39,544 nucleotides of DNA from Actinomycetota bacterium (GCA_019347715.1 JAHWKU010000017.1:1-39544); one strand, 5' to 3'; shown: positions 1-8,813, numbered from the stretch's first letter. Notes: generated by a model from the sequence alone, not told the origin. Translations and numbers: made by a program.

Positions 1-516
1 CCCCTGACCGAAGCCGGAGCGGAGCTCGTGGCTGCCCTGGACGAGCTGGGGATAATCCACGATGTCTCGCATCTAGCTGATGAAGCTGCCGATGGCCTCC
101 TGGAGAAGACCGATCGCCCTCTCGTCGCTTCGCATTCGAACTCCCGCAGGCTGATGGACGGCAAAGATCAGCGGCATTTGACCGATGAGCTTGCCGGTGA
201 AATAGGAAGGCGAGCGGGGGTGATAGGTCTCAACCTGTGCACGCGTTTTTTGACGATGCAGGACCGGCGGGCAACGATCGAGGAAACGGTTGCTCATGTC
301 GAGCACTTTGCGGAAATCATGGGCCACCGACGCGGAGTCGGACTCGGAAGCGATATGGATGGCGGATTCGGGGCCGATCAGCTTCCTGCCGGGATCAGCG
401 AACCCGGCGATCTTGCGTTGTTGTCCGGTGGGCTTGCAGCGGCGGGATGGAACGAAGAAGAGGTCTCGGGATTCGCTTCCGGCAATTGGCTGAGTTTTCT
501 TCGAAAGAATCTGTAG
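1..516 (+). CDS. Membrane dipeptidase (peptidase family M19), C-terminal part
   Basis: The reading frame is open from the first base, so the N-terminus lies outside the window. M19 enzymes are zinc-dependent dipeptidases with a TIM-barrel amidohydrolase fold. Visible family motifs in order are DVSH (His at residue 24 of the visible part), LVASHSNSR, GVIGLNL and GLGSDMDG. The first two supply metal-ligand histidines and the last holds the active-site Asp. The length from DVSH to the stop fits the usual C-terminal half. The stop lies only 7 bases from the 3' end of the convergent FtsH-like gene. Substrate is unknown: members cleave dipeptides, including D-residue ones, and some hydrolyse beta-lactams. 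Confidence 0.9.
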   Translation, partial: PLTEAGAELVAALDELGIIHDVSHLADEAADGLLEKTDRPLVASHSNSRRLMDGKDQRHLTDELAGEIGRRAGVIGLNLCTRFLTMQDRRATIEETVAHVEHFAEIMGHRRGVGLGSDMDGGFGADQLPAGISEPGDLALLSGGLAAAGWNEEEVSGFASGNWLSFLRKNL

Positions 517-523
517 TCCGGCT

Positions 524-3205
524 CTATCTTGCGCGGGCCCGCCGCTTCGGTGCGCGACCGTTAGTTACGACGGGTCCTGCCACTTCATCTATCTCTTCCG
601 AGGTGAGTGTCTCCCTCTCCATCAAAGCTGTTGCCACTTTGTCGAGTCCTTTGCGGGATGACTCGAGCACGGACTTCGCCCGCGTCTCCGCCTCTCCGAC
701 GATCTTTTGGACTTCCGCGTCGATCGTGCGTGCCAGTTCCTCTGAATGGAAGCGGCCGTAACCGTTGGATCCGCTGGAGATCGTCATGGGACCGAGCTTC
801 TCTCCCATTCCAAGCTGAGTGACCATTCGGTAAGCAAGGTCTCCCACCCGCATGAGATCGTCGGCGGCGCCTGCAGAAGGGTCGCCGAAGATGAGGATCT
901 CGGATGCGCGGCCCCCAAGAAGTCCGGCCAGCTCATCGATGAGTGAGTCGCGGGTCCGGACGATCTTGTCGGATTCCTCGAAGTGGCGCACGAAGCCGAG
1001 AGCCCGGCCGCGGCCGGCGATCGTCAGCTTGTTTGGGGGAGATGTCCCCGGCAGTGCGCGTGCTACGAGAGCATGTCCAGCCTCGTGGTAGGCAACGATC
1101 TTTCTCTCCTCGTCGGTCATGATGTGGCCCCGGGAAGAGATTCCTAGCATCGCTCTGTCGAGGGCTTCGTCGAGGCTGCTGGCATCGATCAACGGCTGGC
1201 GTCTCCTTGCTGCTAGCAGGGCGGCCTCGTTCAACAGATTGAACAGGTCCGCCCCTGAGAACCCTCGGGTCAATCCTGCAACCGCGTCCAGATCCAGGTC
1301 GTCTGCGAGCGGCTTGCCCTTGGCATGAAGGTTCAAGATCGCCCTGCGGCCGTCCCGGTCGGGGGGCTCGATGGTTACGTGCCGGTCGAAGCGCCCCGGC
1401 CTCGTGATGGCGGGATCCAGCATGTCCGGCCTGTTGGTTGCGGCCATCACGATCACTCCGCTGCTGCTGCCGAAGCCGTCGAGCTCGACCAGCAGTTGGT
1501 TCAGGGTGTTCTCGACTTCTTTCGTTCCTCCCGCGGAAGTGGCAGACCTCTTGCCTCCGATTGCATCGATCTCGTCGATGAACAGGATGGCCGGAGCAAG
1601 CGCCTGCGCCTCGGCGAAGAGATTTCGTACTCTGCTGGCGCCGGTTCCTACGAAGACCTCGACGAACTCGGTTGCCGCGAGCGAGATGAATGACGCGTTG
1701 GACTCTCCTGCGACGGCCCTGGCTAGGAGGGTCTTCCCGCACCCGGGGGGGCCGACCAAAAGGATCCCGCGTGGAACGCGAGCCCCCATGCGGGAGAAGT
1801 GGTCGGGATTTCCAAGGTAGTCGGTGATGTCGCGAAGCTCCTCGATCGCCTCATCCACGCCGGCGACATCGGCGAAAGTGATCCTCTCTTCCTGGTAGAC
1901 AGACTTCCTGCCTATCCCGCGCTCTTTCAGTGAAAGTCGACGCTGTCGCTCTGGTTCTTGGAGGATTCTGATCAGCGCGCCTTCGAGGTCATCGTGGGAT
2001 ATCTCTGTCTTACCGCGGCGCGCCGCGAGCAGGGCTCCTTCGTTCATTACGTTGGCGAGATCTGCGCCGGACAGTCCCAGAGCACGCGCCGCTATCTTCT
2101 CCAGATCGACTGTGGAATCGAGCTTTTTGCCTCGCCCGTGAACTTTAAGCACTTCAAGCCGCATGGTTTCTCCCGGGCGGTCCAGTCCAATGGCTCTGTC
2201 GAAGCGTCCGGGCCGAAGCAGGGCTGGATCAAGAACGTCTGGCCGGTTGGTAGCTCCCAGGACGATCAGTCCCTCGTACGGAGAGAACCCGTCCATCTCG
2301 GCCAAAATCTGGTTCAAGGATTGCTCGAGTTCTCCCTCGCTGCCTGGCCCCGACATGCGTGAGCGCCCGATCGAATCGAGCTCGTCGATGAAGACGATCG
2401 CGGGAGTGTTGTCCCTTGCCTCCTTGAACAAGTCGCGCACGCGCGCCGCGCCCAGCCCAACCCAAATCTCGATGAAGTCCGATCCCGAGATCGAGTAGAA
2501 GGAAGCACTCGCCTCACTCGCCAGCGCTTTCGCAAGGAGAGTCTTGCCGCATCCGGGAGGCCCGTAAAGAAGAATCCCCTTGGGTATGCGGGCTCCTAGC
2601 TCGTTGAATCTCTCCGGGCTTTTCAGGAAATCCACGATCTCTCTCAATTCACCGATAGCTTCCTCATGACCGGCCACATCCTTGAAGGTCACTCCCGTCT
2701 CTTCGGCTTCGATCTTTCTGGCGCCGCTCCTCGTGGAGAACAGCCCTGTGCCCTTGCGGTAGGTGAGGATCAAGTAGACAAAGACCATCACCAAGATGAC
2801 ACCGGGAAGCAGCGTTGTGGCCAGCTGAGCTATTCGTTTGCTGTTCTGCTGATCGACCGTAGTGGGAATGGAGCTTTCTAGCAGGAGGTTGGTGAAGTAC
2901 CCCACTCCTCCCGGACTCTTCAGATGTTCAGCACTGTAGGTTCGCGTGCTTCCGTCGTCGGCGACGTATCTGCCCACCACGAAGCCGTCAACATCGAGCA
3001 GCCGCGCGTCTTGGATTCGTCCCTCTTGCACCAGAGCGGCGAACTGGTCCAGTCGAAGCGGGTCCCCCTCGACGTTGGGACGGGCGAGATCCAGTGCCCA
3101 GAAATAGGACGCGACCAAAAGAAGGATGACGATGCCGATATAGAGCCCGGCTCTGTCAGCGCCGGGACCTTTGGATGGGCGCCTCTTCTTGACTGGCGGG
3201 GCCAC
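524..3205 (-). CDS. FtsH-like membrane zinc metalloprotease with two tandem AAA modules
   Basis: This 893-residue protein has the FtsH plan with one AAA module too many. A membrane segment lies at about residues 21-40, an extracytoplasmic domain to about 125, and a second membrane segment at 127-148. AAA module 1 (about 170-420) has Walker A GPPGCGKT at 215-222, Walker B IVFIDELD, pore loop IWVG and RPGRFDR. AAA module 2 (about 440-690) has GPPGCGKT at 485-492, LFIDEID, pore loop VFVG and RPGRFDR. An M41 protease domain follows with HEAGH at 707-711 and the likely third zinc ligand Asp783 (AADDL). Typical FtsH has about 610-650 residues and one AAA module. Both ATPase sites look intact. The start is GTG behind a GGGGGAGG tract. 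It probably extracts and degrades membrane or misfolded proteins. A frameshift or assembly join is unlikely because one uninterrupted frame covers everything. Confidence 0.93.
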   Translation of the reverse strand: MAPPVKKRRPSKGPGADRAGLYIGIVILLLVASYFWALDLARPNVEGDPLRLDQFAALVQEGRIQDARLLDVDGFVVGRYVADDGSTRTYSAEHLKSPGGVGYFTNLLLESSIPTTVDQQNSKRIAQLATTLLPGVILVMVFVYLILTYRKGTGLFSTRSGARKIEAEETGVTFKDVAGHEEAIGELREIVDFLKSPERFNELGARIPKGILLYGPPGCGKTLLAKALASEASASFYSISGSDFIEIWVGLGAARVRDLFKEARDNTPAIVFIDELDSIGRSRMSGPGSEGELEQSLNQILAEMDGFSPYEGLIVLGATNRPDVLDPALLRPGRFDRAIGLDRPGETMRLEVLKVHGRGKKLDSTVDLEKIAARALGLSGADLANVMNEGALLAARRGKTEISHDDLEGALIRILQEPERQRRLSLKERGIGRKSVYQEERITFADVAGVDEAIEELRDITDYLGNPDHFSRMGARVPRGILLVGPPGCGKTLLARAVAGESNASFISLAATEFVEVFVGTGASRVRNLFAEAQALAPAILFIDEIDAIGGKRSATSAGGTKEVENTLNQLLVELDGFGSSSGVIVMAATNRPDMLDPAITRPGRFDRHVTIEPPDRDGRRAILNLHAKGKPLADDLDLDAVAGLTRGFSGADLFNLLNEAALLAARRRQPLIDASSLDEALDRAMLGISSRGHIMTDEERKIVAYHEAGHALVARALPGTSPPNKLTIAGRGRALGFVRHFEESDKIVRTRDSLIDELAGLLGGRASEILIFGDPSAGAADDLMRVGDLAYRMVTQLGMGEKLGPMTISSGSNGYGRFHSEELARTIDAEVQKIVGEAETRAKSVLESSRKGLDKVATALMERETLTSEEIDEVAGPVVTNGRAPKRRARAR

Positions 3206-3260
3206 GACCCTCCCCCTGGAAGTTAAGCAACTTTAGCAGTGTAAGAGACAATAGCGGCCG

Positions 3261-4946
3261 ATGCCCTACGGGAGGAACATTCGGGTCCTCGTCACGATCG
3301 TTCTTCTCACAATCGCGTTCACGTCTCATCCTGCGGCACCCCAAACTTCCTCTCCGGCCGTCACCGCAGACGAGCCCCTTCGGATTGCATTTCACCGGGA
3401 CGATGGATCTCTCACCCCATTCACGTTCGAGCATGGTTATTCGCTCATGACACTGATTTACGACACCTTGTTGTGGCGGGACCGGGAGGGAAACTCTCAG
3501 CCTTGGCTCGCGTCCAGCATCGAGCGTGAGGCAGACACCAGGTTTACGGTTCGATTGGGTGACGGTGCTCGCTGGCACGACGGGAGGCCGGTCGAGGCGG
3601 AAGATGTGGTCTTCACGTTCCAGTATCTGAAAGAGAGATATCACCGCCGGTTCACCCCTCAGCTCCTGCGGTTGCGCTCGGTGTCGGCCCCCGATCCGGC
3701 TACGGTTGTGTTCAATCTAACGAGTCCGGACCCAGGATTTCCGGACCTTGCGTTGACCGATGTACCCATACTTCCCAAACACTTGTGGGAGGGACTGGCA
3801 GCGACTGAGGTTCCTCAAGGGTTGCCGGTCGGAAGCGGACCGTATCGGTTATCGGCTTATGTCCAGGGCGATGGCTACGTCTTCACCGCAGCCGATGATT
3901 ACTTTCGCGGCGCCCCAGCCGTGAAGCAGGTAGAGGTCCTGATCATCCCAACCACCGAAGAGCGCTTGCAGGCAATCGAACGTGGGGGCGTCGACATGAC
4001 GCCCGTTCCGTTTCCGAGGAGAGCCGCCACCCGCGTTGGTCGTGTCGGAACCGTAATAAGCGAAGGCCCCGGCTTTGCTCCGACGATGCTGTTGCTCAAT
4101 ACGCGGCAGCCGCCGTTTGACGACGTTGTCGCAAGACAGCTGGTTTCCATAGCCATGAACCTAAAAAGGGCGAGCAACGCGATAGGGCGAGCCGTACCGG
4201 CGGGCAAGGGATTGATTCATCCGGAGTCGCAGTGGGCTCCCGGCGAGGACCTCCATGTGTTCGACCGGGACGAAGCTCGCCGGGGATTTTCTGATCTGCG
4301 TTTGCCGCCGATTGAGATCATGGCTCCCACCAACGACCTCGTTCAGCTCGAGGCTGGCGAGCAGGCTGCGATTTCCCTTCGGCAGGCGGGCGCCGAGGCC
4401 GAGATGGTGAGGAGGAGAGAGAACGACCTGATCAGCTCGATTGGAGGAACCGGACGAGAGCCGACGTTCACGGCTGCGATCTGGACGGGTCATGACCTGC
4501 CATCGTTTGCGCCGCAGTTCCTTCGTTCGATGTTCGGTCCGGATATCGTGGGCAGCCCGTACTCCTACAGCGGATTGTGGAACTCCGAGCTCGCAATTGC
4601 TTTCAATGCGATGTCGGCGGCCCAAGAGATGTCCGAACGCCAAGCCGCAGTGGAAAGCGTCCTCCGTGCGATCCATCAACAAGCTCCGGTGGTCCCACTG
4701 GCGTTTTCCAACCGGGTTTTTGCCTACAAGCAATCGGCTTACTCCGGTTGGGGATTCATAAAAGGAAGGGGGATCCTCGACAAGAGATCGTTCGTCGAGC
4801 CGCAGGTGCGGCCTCCCGGCCCAGCAGGATCCGGAAGTGGGCCGGCTCCACAGCCATCATCGTCGCCTGCTTTCAGGATCATCGCCATCGGCCTCGCGGC
4901 CATCGCCATCAGCCTGGTCGTGCGCGAAATCGTTAAGCGAAGGTAG
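3261..4946 (+). CDS. ABC transporter solute-binding protein, peptide/nickel type (SBP_bac_5), with C-terminal membrane anchor
   Basis: The 561-residue protein starts with a Sec-type signal (hydrophobic about residues 8-22) that lacks a lipobox cysteine. The mature part has family-5 binding-protein signatures: an opening strand EPLRIAFHRDDGSLTPF, the WHDGRPVEAEDVVFTF block near residues 110-130, and a GSGPYRL block. Family members bind oligopeptides, nickel or similar ligands outside the membrane and deliver them to an ABC permease. After a Gly/Pro/Ser-rich linker (about 513-533) there is a hydrophobic helix (about 536-553) ending in VKRR, which should anchor the protein from its C-terminus. 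No permease or ATPase genes are adjacent. No Shine-Dalgarno is visible; GACAAT at 3247-3252 lies 8 bases before the ATG, so the mRNA may be leaderless. Ligand unknown. Confidence 0.88.
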   Translation: MPYGRNIRVLVTIVLLTIAFTSHPAAPQTSSPAVTADEPLRIAFHRDDGSLTPFTFEHGYSLMTLIYDTLLWRDREGNSQPWLASSIEREADTRFTVRLGDGARWHDGRPVEAEDVVFTFQYLKERYHRRFTPQLLRLRSVSAPDPATVVFNLTSPDPGFPDLALTDVPILPKHLWEGLAATEVPQGLPVGSGPYRLSAYVQGDGYVFTAADDYFRGAPAVKQVEVLIIPTTEERLQAIERGGVDMTPVPFPRRAATRVGRVGTVISEGPGFAPTMLLLNTRQPPFDDVVARQLVSIAMNLKRASNAIGRAVPAGKGLIHPESQWAPGEDLHVFDRDEARRGFSDLRLPPIEIMAPTNDLVQLEAGEQAAISLRQAGAEAEMVRRRENDLISSIGGTGREPTFTAAIWTGHDLPSFAPQFLRSMFGPDIVGSPYSYSGLWNSELAIAFNAMSAAQEMSERQAAVESVLRAIHQQAPVVPLAFSNRVFAYKQSAYSGWGFIKGRGILDKRSFVEPQVRPPGPAGSGSGPAPQPSSSPAFRIIAIGLAAIAISLVVREIVKRR

Positions 4947-4977
4947 GGTTCTACCCGACAGCTGGAGGAGTGACCTC

Positions 4978-5976
4978 GTGGACAAGCTTGCATGTTTCTT
5001 CATGACCGCCCGTTCTTATGACGATCTCGAGAAGAGGATCGTGATTGCTGAGGACCTGGGCTATGAGGCCGTAGGACTGCCGCAGATCGCTGCCCGCGAC
5101 GCCATGGTGACTCTCGGCCCGATAGCCCGCAGAACCTCGAAGATACGGCTGGGGACCGGGGTGGTGCCGATCTGGACGCGGACACCGATCACCCTTGCCC
5201 AGGAGGCCGCCGTTCTGCAGGAGCTCAGTGGGGGACGGTTCGTGCTCGGAGTCGGGGTGGGGCATCGCGAACTGGTCGAGTCCTGGCATGGAACCCCGTT
5301 CAAGCAGCCATTGGAGGCCATGCGCGACTACCTGACGATTCTGAAACAGGCACTCGGAGACAACATGGTGAGCCACCAGGGGAGGGTGTTCAGATCAACG
5401 TTCTCTTTCATGGGTTACCAGCCTTCTCATGTTCCGATTCTCGTAGGGGCGCTTGGCCCGAAGATGCTTCAGCTTGCCGGTGAACTGGCAGACGGCATAG
5501 TGCTCTGGCTTTCCTCGCCTCACCACATCAAGGAGGTCGTACTTCCCAATCTTCGGATCGGTCTGGAGAAGGCGGGCAAGGATCTGGATGGGTTCGAGAT
5601 CTTTGCTTGCACTTTCGCGGCCCCCGGAGACGACCGGGGGGCCGCTCGGGACGCGGTGCGGATGCAGCTGTTGACTTACCTTCAGCTCCCTCACTACCGC
5701 GCTGTTGCAGAGTCTTCAGGTTTTGCGGCAGACCTGGAGGCGTTCGACCAGGAGCTTGCAACAGGCAACGTTCCTGGGGCGCTGCAAGGACTTTCTGACG
5801 GGTTCATCGATCAAATAGCCGTTACGGGCTCAAAGGAAGAGATGGCGGCAACGATTGGGAAATTTGTCGAAGCGGGCTGCACTATGCCGGGCGTGGGGAT
5901 CGCCGGGCGTTATGAGGGCTTTCAGGGGGCGGAATGGGCGCTCAGCTCTCTCAAGGAAGCCGCGGCATCTGTCTAA
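4978..5976 (+). CDS. LLM-class (luciferase-like) oxidoreductase, probably F420-dependent
   Basis: The 332-residue protein belongs to the bacterial luciferase-like TIM-barrel superfamily. Members use FMN or coenzyme F420 for hydride transfer or monooxygenation. Evidence includes the opening strand KLACFFMTARSY, the IRLGTGVVPIWTRTP block and the LSGGRFVLGVGVGH block that is diagnostic of the family, followed by a C-terminal region containing VGALGPKMLQLAGELADGIV. The open frame extends further upstream, but I chose GTG at 4978. It has GGAGG at 4964-4968 nine bases before it, and a longer protein would run into the previous gene. It lies 31 bases after the binding-protein gene and 41 before a second LLM gene. 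Substrate and cofactor are inferred only from family and actinobacterial context. Confidence 0.88.
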   Translation: MDKLACFFMTARSYDDLEKRIVIAEDLGYEAVGLPQIAARDAMVTLGPIARRTSKIRLGTGVVPIWTRTPITLAQEAAVLQELSGGRFVLGVGVGHRELVESWHGTPFKQPLEAMRDYLTILKQALGDNMVSHQGRVFRSTFSFMGYQPSHVPILVGALGPKMLQLAGELADGIVLWLSSPHHIKEVVLPNLRIGLEKAGKDLDGFEIFACTFAAPGDDRGAARDAVRMQLLTYLQLPHYRAVAESSGFAADLEAFDQELATGNVPGALQGLSDGFIDQIAVTGSKEEMAATIGKFVEAGCTMPGVGIAGRYEGFQGAEWALSSLKEAAASV

Positions 5977-6017
5977 GCCGGTAGCCTCAATAATCCCGTA
6001 GAAACATGTGAGGTGAT

Positions 6018-6872
6018 ATGGACGTATCGATAATGATCGAAGGGCAGGACGGTCTGACGTGGGATCGGTGGAAGAAGATCGTCAAAGCCGTAGAAGACCT
6101 TGGGTTTGCCGGACTGTTTCGGTCAGACCACTTTACGAATGCTAATCCTCCTGACAAGGAATCCCTCGAGCTTTGGGTGTCTCTTACCTATCTCGCCGAC
6201 CACACCGAGAGAATCAGATTCGGCCAGTTGGTATCGCCGGTGTCCTTTCGCCATCCCATATTTCTCGCGCGGCAGGCCAACGCACTGAACGACTTGAGCG
6301 GGGGCCGGATGATCCTTGGAATGGGGGCCGGCTGGCAAGAACGGGAGCACACGATGTTCGGGTTCGAGCTCGGCGATGTTCCGACGCGGATGAACCGGCT
6401 CTCCGAAGCGCTAGAAGTCGCATCCAGACTGCTTGCCGGCGGTGAGCCGGTTGATTTCGAGGGGCGGTTCTACAACCTCAAGAGTGCAGCGCTCTTGCCG
6501 GCGCCAGTTGAGCGGCCTCTTTTGAATATCGGAGGGAATGGTCCTCAAAGAACCCTTCCGCTCGTAGCCCGTTACGCGCAAGTTTGGAACGGCAACTATT
6601 TGACGCCGGAAGATTTCAAGGCAAGGTCGTCTCGTCTGGACGAGCTGCTGAAGGAGAATGGCCGGGGCCCCGAGGAAGTAAAGCGCACGATGATGATCGG
6701 CTATTACCCTCAGATTGATGACGTCCGCCCTAACCTTTTGAGCGGCTCTCCCGAGAAGGCTGCCGGCCAATTGCAAAAATTCAAGGAGGCAGGTCTTCAG
6801 GAAGTGATGGTTCAATGGTTCGATCATGACGATATCGAGGGACTCAAGAGTTTCGCAGCCGCGGTCCTATAA
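6018..6872 (+). CDS. LLM-class (luciferase-like) oxidoreductase, second copy, probably F420-dependent
   Basis: This 284-residue protein is a shorter luciferase-like barrel. It opens with MDVSIMIEGQDGLTWDRWK, and has the SDHF segment (about residue 36-39), RIRFGQLVSPVSFRHP and LSGGRMILGMGAGWQEREH. Later come LLNIGGNGPQRTLPL and YAQVWNG, all standard for this family. It differs clearly from the LLM gene just upstream, so the two are not a recent tandem duplication. A GTGAGGTG stretch precedes the ATG. Its stop codon abuts the start codon of the DsbA-like gene, so translational coupling is likely. The reaction is not predictable from sequence; F420 use is inferred. Confidence 0.88.
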   Translation: MDVSIMIEGQDGLTWDRWKKIVKAVEDLGFAGLFRSDHFTNANPPDKESLELWVSLTYLADHTERIRFGQLVSPVSFRHPIFLARQANALNDLSGGRMILGMGAGWQEREHTMFGFELGDVPTRMNRLSEALEVASRLLAGGEPVDFEGRFYNLKSAALLPAPVERPLLNIGGNGPQRTLPLVARYAQVWNGNYLTPEDFKARSSRLDELLKENGRGPEEVKRTMMIGYYPQIDDVRPNLLSGSPEKAAGQLQKFKEAGLQEVMVQWFDHDDIEGLKSFAAAVL

Positions 6873-7442
6873 ATGACAACTCGTGTCGAAGTCTTCTACG
6901 ACTACACCTGCGGCGATGCCTTTCGATTCAAAAAGCTTCTCGACCTGCTCCCCGAGGGTGCAGTAGAAGTCGGCTGGAAGGCTTATTCACTGAGAGAGCA
7001 CCAGCGGACATCGGATGAGCAGTCGATCTTCGAGCGCGGACTCGAGAGCTTTGCCCTGCTCGCACTCGCGCTTGCCCAGGCGCTTCCTCCTGACGGTTTT
7101 CAAAAGTTCCACGACGAGGTCTACGACGCAATCAACCTCGAACACAGAAAAATGAAGCGAGAAGATCTCTTTCATATTGCCGAGGTCTCTGGGCTCGATC
7201 GAAAAAGCTTCGAAAATGAGGAGGACCGGTGGCTGGACTTGATCAAGGGCCAACATGAAGAAGGCAAGACACAATGGAATTCCCTCGGAACTCCAACGGT
7301 GATCTTCGGCGGCAACCAGGCCGTCTACATCGAGGTCTCCGACATCCCTTCATCGCCAGAACGGGCGAAAGAGGTGTGGCGAGAGATCGAGACTATAGCT
7401 GCGTCCACTCCAGAGGTAAGAGAAATCAAGAGGAGCGTCTAA
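6873..7442 (+). CDS. DsbA-family thioredoxin-fold protein with a single active-site cysteine
   Basis: The 189-residue protein has the DsbA/FrnE layout. An opening strand is followed by the active-site segment DYTCGDAFRF (Cys13), a helical insertion, and a cis-proline loop with LGTPTVIFGG near residue 139. Cytoplasmic family members act as disulfide oxidoreductases or as glutathione-type isomerases. Here the motif reads CGDA instead of CxxC, and Cys13 is the only cysteine in the protein. Classic dithiol-disulfide exchange therefore cannot work with internal residues. No signal peptide is present. The ATG follows the stop of the LLM gene with no gap, which suggests a functional partnership with that flavin or F420 enzyme. 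Whether it acts as a monothiol reductase, an isomerase or a binding protein is open. Confidence 0.82.
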   Translation: MTTRVEVFYDYTCGDAFRFKKLLDLLPEGAVEVGWKAYSLREHQRTSDEQSIFERGLESFALLALALAQALPPDGFQKFHDEVYDAINLEHRKMKREDLFHIAEVSGLDRKSFENEEDRWLDLIKGQHEEGKTQWNSLGTPTVIFGGNQAVYIEVSDIPSSPERAKEVWREIETIAASTPEVREIKRSV

Positions 7443-7483
7443 TCTTCCGCACGACCCCATTAAGTAAGACGAGGAGATGAGCA

Positions 7484-7726
7484 GTGAGCAGATCTGGTGA
7501 TGGCCCGGCCGGCGAAGACAATGACGAGCGGGCGGCCTCGCGTGGCAAGAAACTCGAGAAAGAAGAGAGTGAGCCCGTTGCCGACCCGGAGGCCCAGGCG
7601 GAACAAATGCTGAAGGAGTCGGATAAGAGGACGTCTGAGGCTATGGAGCGGGATGAGGACGATGACACGATCGAGCGCAGAACCTCGGAGGAGGCTTCGG
7701 GGGCCGGAGAGATCGCAGAGCAGTAG
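7484..7726 (+). CDS. Small, highly charged, probably disordered protein of unknown function
   Basis: This is an 80-residue protein starting at GTG, with GAGGAG at 7471-7476 at suitable spacing. More than half the residues are Asp, Glu, Lys, Arg or Ser. No hydrophobic core, cysteine or membrane segment is present, so it is probably disordered. It sits 41 bases after the DsbA-like gene and 40 before the topoisomerase gene, on the same strand. No family recognised. The good ribosome site and tight packing are the main evidence that it is expressed. Confidence 0.6.
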   Translation: MSRSGDGPAGEDNDERAASRGKKLEKEESEPVADPEAQAEQMLKESDKRTSEAMERDEDDDTIERRTSEEASGAGEIAEQ

Positions 7727-7766
7727 CAGGCGTTTCGCGACTCGGGCCTGAGGGAACGAAAGTTGT

Positions 7767-8813
7767 GTGCCACGTCTCAGGAGAGCTGACTGTTCATCAC
7801 CCGGAATCGTTCGACGTCGCGCCGGCCGTGGATTCGTCTATCTAGATGAATCTGGGAACAAGATCAAGGATCGGGCAACTCTAGACCGCATTAAGTCGCT
7901 GGTGATTCCTCCTGCATGGGAGAGCGTTTGGGTATGTCCATACGACAACGGACATCTCCAGGCCGTCGGTATCGACGCTGCAGGCAGGAAGCAGTATCTC
8001 TATCACCAGGACTGGAGGACGCGGCGCGACCAGGAGAAGTTCGACCGGATGATCCACTTCGCGAAACAGCTGCCTTCGATCCGCGGCATTACCGAGAAGC
8101 ACCTTCGCGGATCCGTAATGAGCTTTGACCGAGTTCTCGCGTGTGCGGTTCGATTGCTCGATCGAGGCTTCTTCCGGATCGGAATGGAACGCTATTCCGA
8201 GCAACATGAGACCTATGGCATCGCCACCATGCATAAAAAGCACGTTCGAGTCCATCCCGACGGGTGGATCTCATTCGATTACATGGCCAAGGGAAGCAAA
8301 CGCAACATACGCAACATCGTGGATCCGAAGGCTTGCGCGGTAGTCGAAACACTTAAGAAACGAAGAGGTGGTTCACCGGAGTTGCTGGCCTACAAGGTCG
8401 CAGGGAAATGGACCGATGTGAAGTCGGCCGACATCAACAGCTACATAAAGAAGATCAGTGGTGAAGATTTCACCGCCAAGGACTTTCGGACCTGGAACGC
8501 AACCGTTCTTGCGGCGGTAGCTCTTGCAGTATCGGGGGAGGCCCGGTCAAAGACCGCAAGGAAGCGTGCGATGAGCAGGGCCGTACAGGAGGTAGCGCAT
8601 TACCTCGGCAACACTCCGGCCGTTGCCCGCTCCTCCTATATCGATCCCAGGATCTTCGACCGATTTCGAGCCGGTGTGACGATCGCGGGGGCACTCGAAT
8701 CTGTGGGCGACGTGATGGAGTTTGGCGAGTTGGCTTTCCAGGGCGAGGTTGAAGAGGCGGTCATGGACCTTCTGACCGACGCCACGTCCGAAGCGATAGA
8801 GAAGGTCGCCTGA
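7767..8813 (+). CDS. DNA topoisomerase IB (eukaryotic/poxvirus type)
   Basis: The 348-residue enzyme matches the short bacterial type IB topoisomerases. These relax positive and negative supercoils through a 3'-phosphotyrosine intermediate without ATP. The N-terminal strand domain opens with RLRRADCSSPGI and GRGFVYLDESG, followed by a catalytic domain from about residue 110. The expected active-site set is visible: Arg137 (FFRIGME), a Lys in the HKKHV hairpin (about 157-158), Arg241 (KDFRTW), His278 (HYLGNT) and the nucleophile Tyr291 (SSYIDPRIFDRF). Start is GTG 7767, or TTG 7764 one codon earlier; GAGGGA at 7750-7755 serves either. A C-terminal tail of about 45 residues after the catalytic domain is hydrophilic. 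It is the last large gene of the plus-strand run. Confidence 0.93.
   Translation: MPRLRRADCSSPGIVRRRAGRGFVYLDESGNKIKDRATLDRIKSLVIPPAWESVWVCPYDNGHLQAVGIDAAGRKQYLYHQDWRTRRDQEKFDRMIHFAKQLPSIRGITEKHLRGSVMSFDRVLACAVRLLDRGFFRIGMERYSEQHETYGIATMHKKHVRVHPDGWISFDYMAKGSKRNIRNIVDPKACAVVETLKKRRGGSPELLAYKVAGKWTDVKSADINSYIKKISGEDFTAKDFRTWNATVLAAVALAVSGEARSKTARKRAMSRAVQEVAHYLGNTPAVARSSYIDPRIFDRFRAGVTIAGALESVGDVMEFGELAFQGEVEEAVMDLLTDATSEAIEKVA

Noticed and set aside
933..1742. 269-codon minus-strand open frame inside the FtsH-like gene
   Set aside because: Arg/Gly-rich translation in a shifted frame of a strongly conserved gene; no motif.
3156..3644. 162-codon minus-strand open frame over the FtsH/binding-protein junction
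   Set aside because: It lies opposite the signal peptide and first domain of the binding protein, has no recognisable domain, and runs into the FtsH start. It is a high-GC shadow frame.
3261..4946. Binding protein as part of a complete oligopeptide ABC transporter operon
   Set aside because: No permease or ATPase genes lie on either side; following genes are LLM oxidoreductases.
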